Positions 60,744-64,000 of a stretch of 64,000 nt of DNA are shown here, piece by piece. How positions within the stretch are numbered: the stretch's first letter is position 1; each line of letters starts with the position of its first letter. The stretch comes from Streptomyces sp. 130 (GTDB lineage: Bacteria > Actinomycetota > Actinomycetes > Streptomycetales > Streptomycetaceae), in contig NZ_VJNO01000021.1 of NCBI RefSeq assembly GCF_007096885.1, positions 50,504 to 114,503 of the forward strand, written 5' to 3'. Under the pieces are notes generated by a model. The model worked only from the letters and a program-made list of their open reading frames with translations, was not told the origin of the DNA and searched no databases. A program made the position numbers and the translations under genes.

Positions 60744-61940
60744 TCAGGGGGCGGCGTGGGCGGATGCCCGGGTGAGGGCGAGGACGGCGGTGACCAGCAG
60801 GCCGAGCGCGGCGGTGCCGCAGGCCAGTACGGGCACGGCCCCGGGGCCCGCCGCCTCGGTCAGCGCCTCGACGGGGCGGGCGACCGCGTCCAGCCCCGGC
60901 AGCCGCCCGGCCAGGATCAGGGCCGGGGCCGCGGCCTCCATGGCGCAGGCGGCGGCGAGTCCGGTGGCGGCGGGTTCGGGGAAGCCGTGGACGGTCAGGA
61001 GGCGGGCCAGCAGGAGCAGCACCCCGAGGGCAGCGGCCCCGGCCGGTGAGCCGCCGGGGCCGAAGCCGAGCCGGGCCAGGTACAGCAGCGCGGCGAGGGC
61101 GCAGACGAAGAGCGCGACGACGCCGAACAGCAGGGGGCGCACACCCGCCCCGAACTCCTCCAGCGCGTGGCTGCCGTGCAGTCGGCGGTGCGCGGACAGG
61201 GCGAAGAGGTGCGCGCACCAGGCGGCCGGGGCCACCGCTGCGGCGAGCCCCAGCAGGGGTGCCGGAGTCAGTGTCCAGGGGCCTTCGGGGCCGCCGCTGA
61301 GGACTTGGTGGAGCAGGTCCTCGCCGTAGAGCACGTAGCCGAGGAGCCAGCAGGCGCAGAGCGCGGCGGCGCCGGACGAGCCCGCCCCGTCCCGGGCGCC
61401 GAGCGGGCCGGTGCGCAGGGCGAGCGCCAGGCCGACGAGCGCGAGGAGCGTCCCGGTGGAGCCGATCGCCAGCCGGGCGTCGCCGCCGAGCACCCCGTCG
61501 GCCAGCCCGAGCACGACGAGGGTCGCGAGGCAGGCGGCGCCGGGCAGCATGGCGCGCAGGGACCAGGCGGCGCGCGTGGTGACGTCGCGCGCCGGAGCGG
61601 GGCCGGTCGCGGCGGGCTCCCCCGCGACCGCCGGGACCCGTGCGAAGAGCTCCTCGGCGAGTGAGAACACGTCGCGGTGCCGGTAGCGGGCGGCGGTGCG
61701 GTCGGTGACCCCGTGGGCCTCCAGGCCGGCGGCGATCTCCAGCGGGTCGACGGCCCGTTCGCACAGTTCCCGGTGGCGGTGCATGAGCGCCCGCACCGGG
61801 TCGGCGGTCCCCCGCCGCCCGATGACGTCGCCGCGGAGGGGGAGGTGGGCGTGCGCCACTTCGGGGGCGCGCGGGGGTGCGTCCCCGGCTCCGGCGTCGG
61901 CCGCCGGGGCGGCGTCCCCCTGATCGCCCTCGCGGCTCAT
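60744..61940 (-). CDS. Multi-pass membrane protein in a Pel-like operon
   Basis: A 398-residue protein: about 120 soluble residues (VIGRRGTADPVRALMHRHRE, GLEAHGVTDRTAARYRHRDV) and then eight to nine hydrophobic helices (first MLPGAACLATLVVLGLADGV). No transporter family is certain; position beside a PelF-like GT4 suggests a counterpart to the Pel membrane components (PelE or PelG), but sequence similarity is not shown. ATG 61940 follows GGAGGAACGACG; ATG 62009 overlapping the GT stop is an alternative that would add 23 residues. Confidence 0.7.
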   Translation of the reverse strand: MSREGDQGDAAPAADAGAGDAPPRAPEVAHAHLPLRGDVIGRRGTADPVRALMHRHRELCERAVDPLEIAAGLEAHGVTDRTAARYRHRDVFSLAEELFARVPAVAGEPAATGPAPARDVTTRAAWSLRAMLPGAACLATLVVLGLADGVLGGDARLAIGSTGTLLALVGLALALRTGPLGARDGAGSSGAAALCACWLLGYVLYGEDLLHQVLSGGPEGPWTLTPAPLLGLAAAVAPAAWCAHLFALSAHRRLHGSHALEEFGAGVRPLLFGVVALFVCALAALLYLARLGFGPGGSPAGAAALGVLLLLARLLTVHGFPEPAATGLAAACAMEAAAPALILAGRLPGLDAVARPVEALTEAAGPGAVPVLACGTAALGLLVTAVLALTRASAHAAP

Positions 61941-62001
61941 CGTCGTTCCTCCGTGGTGCTGCCCGCCTGGTGCCGGGGCGGGCGGGCCCGGCGTCTCGTG
62001 G

Positions 62002-63762
62002 CTACGCATCGGCGCTCCCCGCGCCCGCCCAGCTGGGGGTGCGATCGACGTGCTCCCGTCCGGGGGGTTCCGGCCAGTGGCCGAGGACGTGGGCCTCCGG
62101 AGGGGTGGCGAAGGGGCGCGGGCCGTCGTGGGTGGCCGGCGGCGGACTCTCGCGTACCGGCGCCCGTGCGATCAGCTCCAGGTAGATGCCGTGGAAGGCG
62201 GCGAGATTCTGTTCGACGGAGAAGAGTTCGAGCGCCCGGGCGCGCGCCGCCGCGCCCAGGCGTGCACGGCGCTCGGGGTCGCGCAGGAGCGCGACGCAGG
62301 CGTCCGCGAGTGCCCTGGGGTTGCGCGGCGGGACCACGAGGCCCGTGCCGCCGATGACCTCGACCACCGCGCCCACGTCCGTCGACACCGTGGCCCGGCC
62401 GCAGAACATGGCCTCGACCAGGCTGATCGGGAAGCCCTCGGCGACGCTGGAGAGCACCACGACACCGCCCGCCGCGTACGCCCGGGCCAGCTCCGGGACC
62501 TCGGGCCCGCCGATCTCCTCGAAGGCGACGGCGTCCTCCTCGGGGAAGAGCTCGCCGGCCAGCGTGCGGCAGCGGGCCAGGTAGGCGGCGCCCGCCGGGC
62601 CCGGGGCCGGGGCGCCGATGATCCGCAGCCGGGCCCCCGGCTCGGCGACGCGCACCTCGGCGAAGGCGTGCAGGAGGCCGGCCAGGTCCTTGGCGGGCTC
62701 GATGCGGCCGACCCAGGCGAGCGTGTCGGGCCCGCCGTCGCCCTCGCTCTCGCCGAGCGCGGCGAACCGGGACGCGTCCATGCCCGGGTACACGGTGCGC
62801 ACCCTCGCGGGGTCGGCACCGCAGCGCTCCTGCCAGCGGCGGGCGTGGGTGTTGCCGGTGGTGATGAGCGCGGCCTGCCGGTACACCTCGGTGGCGAGCC
62901 GCCGGTGCAGGTTCGCGAGGAGGGCGCGCACCGGCGCGCTGACCGGCGCACCGTCCGAGGAGAGGTAGTGCGCCCGGACCCGGACGGAGTGCTCGGTGAC
63001 CAGCAGCGGCACCCCGAAGAAGCGTTTGGCCAGCAGACCCGGCAGGGCGGCGGCACCGCCCGCCGTCGCGTGACAGAGGTCCACCGCGCCGAGGCCGTCC
63101 TCCTCGTACCAGTCGAGCGAGAGGGGGCGCAGCACCCGGTCCAGCTCGGCGGCGAAGGCGAGCAGGTCGGTGACGGTGGCGGTCTGCACGGTGCGTCCGG
63201 TGCCGGGCGCCCGGCAGGCGGCCTCCAGGATGCGCACGGCCGTCTCGGAGCGCAGGGCGGCGGGCAGTCCGCCGTGTTCCCAGGCGAGTTCGGCGAGGCC
63301 GTAGAGCCCGCGGGTGAACCGCTCGTCCGCGAGCCGGGGTCCGGCGCCGCCCCGCGCAGGGTCGCCCGGCGCGGGGCCGGCCTGCGTGTCCGTGCCGCCG
63401 CGCTCGCTGCCCGCGGCGGCGCAGACGGAGGCCGCGAGGTCCGCGAAGTGCGCGGCGAAGCGCCGCCGTTCGCGCCGGGCGTAGGTGCGCGCGCCCCCGC
63501 CGGTCAGCAGCCGGGCCAGCGGTCCCCGGGGGGCGTGCAGCCCGAGGGTGTCGTCGTCGGCGGTCCACAGGGGCGCGGTGCGCACACCGGCGACCTGGGG
63601 AGGGAGCAGGACCCGGCCCGCCGCTTCCTGTTCGGCGGAGCGGCTGAGCGCGAAGAGGTCGAACTCGTGCTGGGCGAGCCCGCGCACGAGCCGGTCGCAC
63701 CAGAGCCTGGACTCACCGGTCGCGTACGGATAACCACCGTCGGTGAGCAGTCCGATCCGCAC
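62002..63762 (-). CDS. PelF-like GT4 glycosyltransferase
   Basis: A 586-residue GT-B glycosyltransferase. The N-terminal motif MRIGLLTDGGYPYATGESRLW and the DUF3492-type region match PelF, which polymerises the Pel polysaccharide from UDP-sugars. C-terminal features: AWVGRIEPAKDLAGLLHAFA (GRIEPAKD), VVLSSVAEGFPISLVEAMF with EGFPISLVE (Ex7E) and the Gly-rich VIGGTGLVVPP. A central insertion rich in Gly/Ala/Asp (about residues 115-145) is unlike other GT4 enzymes. No signal or membrane segment; it would act on the cytoplasmic side. It is the first gene of the operon seen here. Confidence 0.87.
   Translation of the reverse strand: MRIGLLTDGGYPYATGESRLWCDRLVRGLAQHEFDLFALSRSAEQEAAGRVLLPPQVAGVRTAPLWTADDDTLGLHAPRGPLARLLTGGGARTYARRERRRFAAHFADLAASVCAAAGSERGGTDTQAGPAPGDPARGGAGPRLADERFTRGLYGLAELAWEHGGLPAALRSETAVRILEAACRAPGTGRTVQTATVTDLLAFAAELDRVLRPLSLDWYEEDGLGAVDLCHATAGGAAALPGLLAKRFFGVPLLVTEHSVRVRAHYLSSDGAPVSAPVRALLANLHRRLATEVYRQAALITTGNTHARRWQERCGADPARVRTVYPGMDASRFAALGESEGDGGPDTLAWVGRIEPAKDLAGLLHAFAEVRVAEPGARLRIIGAPAPGPAGAAYLARCRTLAGELFPEEDAVAFEEIGGPEVPELARAYAAGGVVVLSSVAEGFPISLVEAMFCGRATVSTDVGAVVEVIGGTGLVVPPRNPRALADACVALLRDPERRARLGAAARARALELFSVEQNLAAFHGIYLELIARAPVRESPPPATHDGPRPFATPPEAHVLGHWPEPPGREHVDRTPSWAGAGSADA

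Positions 63763-64000
<238 letters not shown>

Overview
The window is about 72% G+C, densely coded and rich in GTG starts. It carries SigR-RsrA, mycoredoxin, a WblC (WhiB7-type) regulator, Sel1, AIM24 and TerD proteins and the AdnA/AdnB nucleases, all typical of a Streptomyces chromosome core. There are no transposases, integrases, phage genes or CRISPR arrays, and composition is uniform, so this is resident chromosome rather than an island. It opens inside the class Ia ribonucleotide reductase small subunit gene and ends upstream of a PelF-like glycosyltransferase gene, beside an implausible poly-G tract.

Layout. 1-10 kb: nrdB end, an AraC/DJ-1 regulator, a secreted M15 carboxypeptidase, peptide deformylase, a TPR protein, two tandem membrane HD proteins (one intact HD-GYP, one degenerate), the redox switch sigR-rsrA, a hydrolase and an SRAP protein. 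10-17 kb: M50 protease, aroA-rsgA, an SMR exporter, hisN, a CBS protein, and a divergent catalase/CatR pair with a perfect operator palindrome. 17-20 kb: two identical initiator tRNA genes flank a Sel1-repeat gene. 20-29 kb: UPF0182, a PDZ-Lon protease, moaE, an SDR, a DUF2342 metalloprotease and a NUDIX protein. 29-36 kb: a TerD-AIM24 operon, a YgjP-like metallopeptidase, an orphan RRE/E1-like protein and an ABC1 kinase. 36-40 kb: wblC with a long attenuated leader, then uvrD2 and mycoredoxin. 40-51 kb: nudC, an M20 peptidase and adnA/adnB separated by an opposed methyltransferase gene. 51-58 kb: an alkyltransferase-like protein, a flippase-like membrane protein, two tandem lipoprotein peptidases and moeZ. 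58-64 kb: a putative exopolysaccharide operon.

Three themes tie genes together. (i) Thiol-oxidative stress: exact GGAAT-N18-GTT SigR promoters precede sigR itself, mycoredoxin and moeZ. (ii) Translation stress: the wblC leader has a WblC-type promoter, a 112-codon upstream ORF, an intrinsic terminator and a candidate antiterminator. (iii) Exopolysaccharide: the last five genes (PelF-like GT4, membrane protein, 21-codon leader ORF, NAD epimerase, spherulin-4/GH135-like hydrolase) resemble a reduced Pel or galactosaminogalactan-type pathway and are the least characterised system here.
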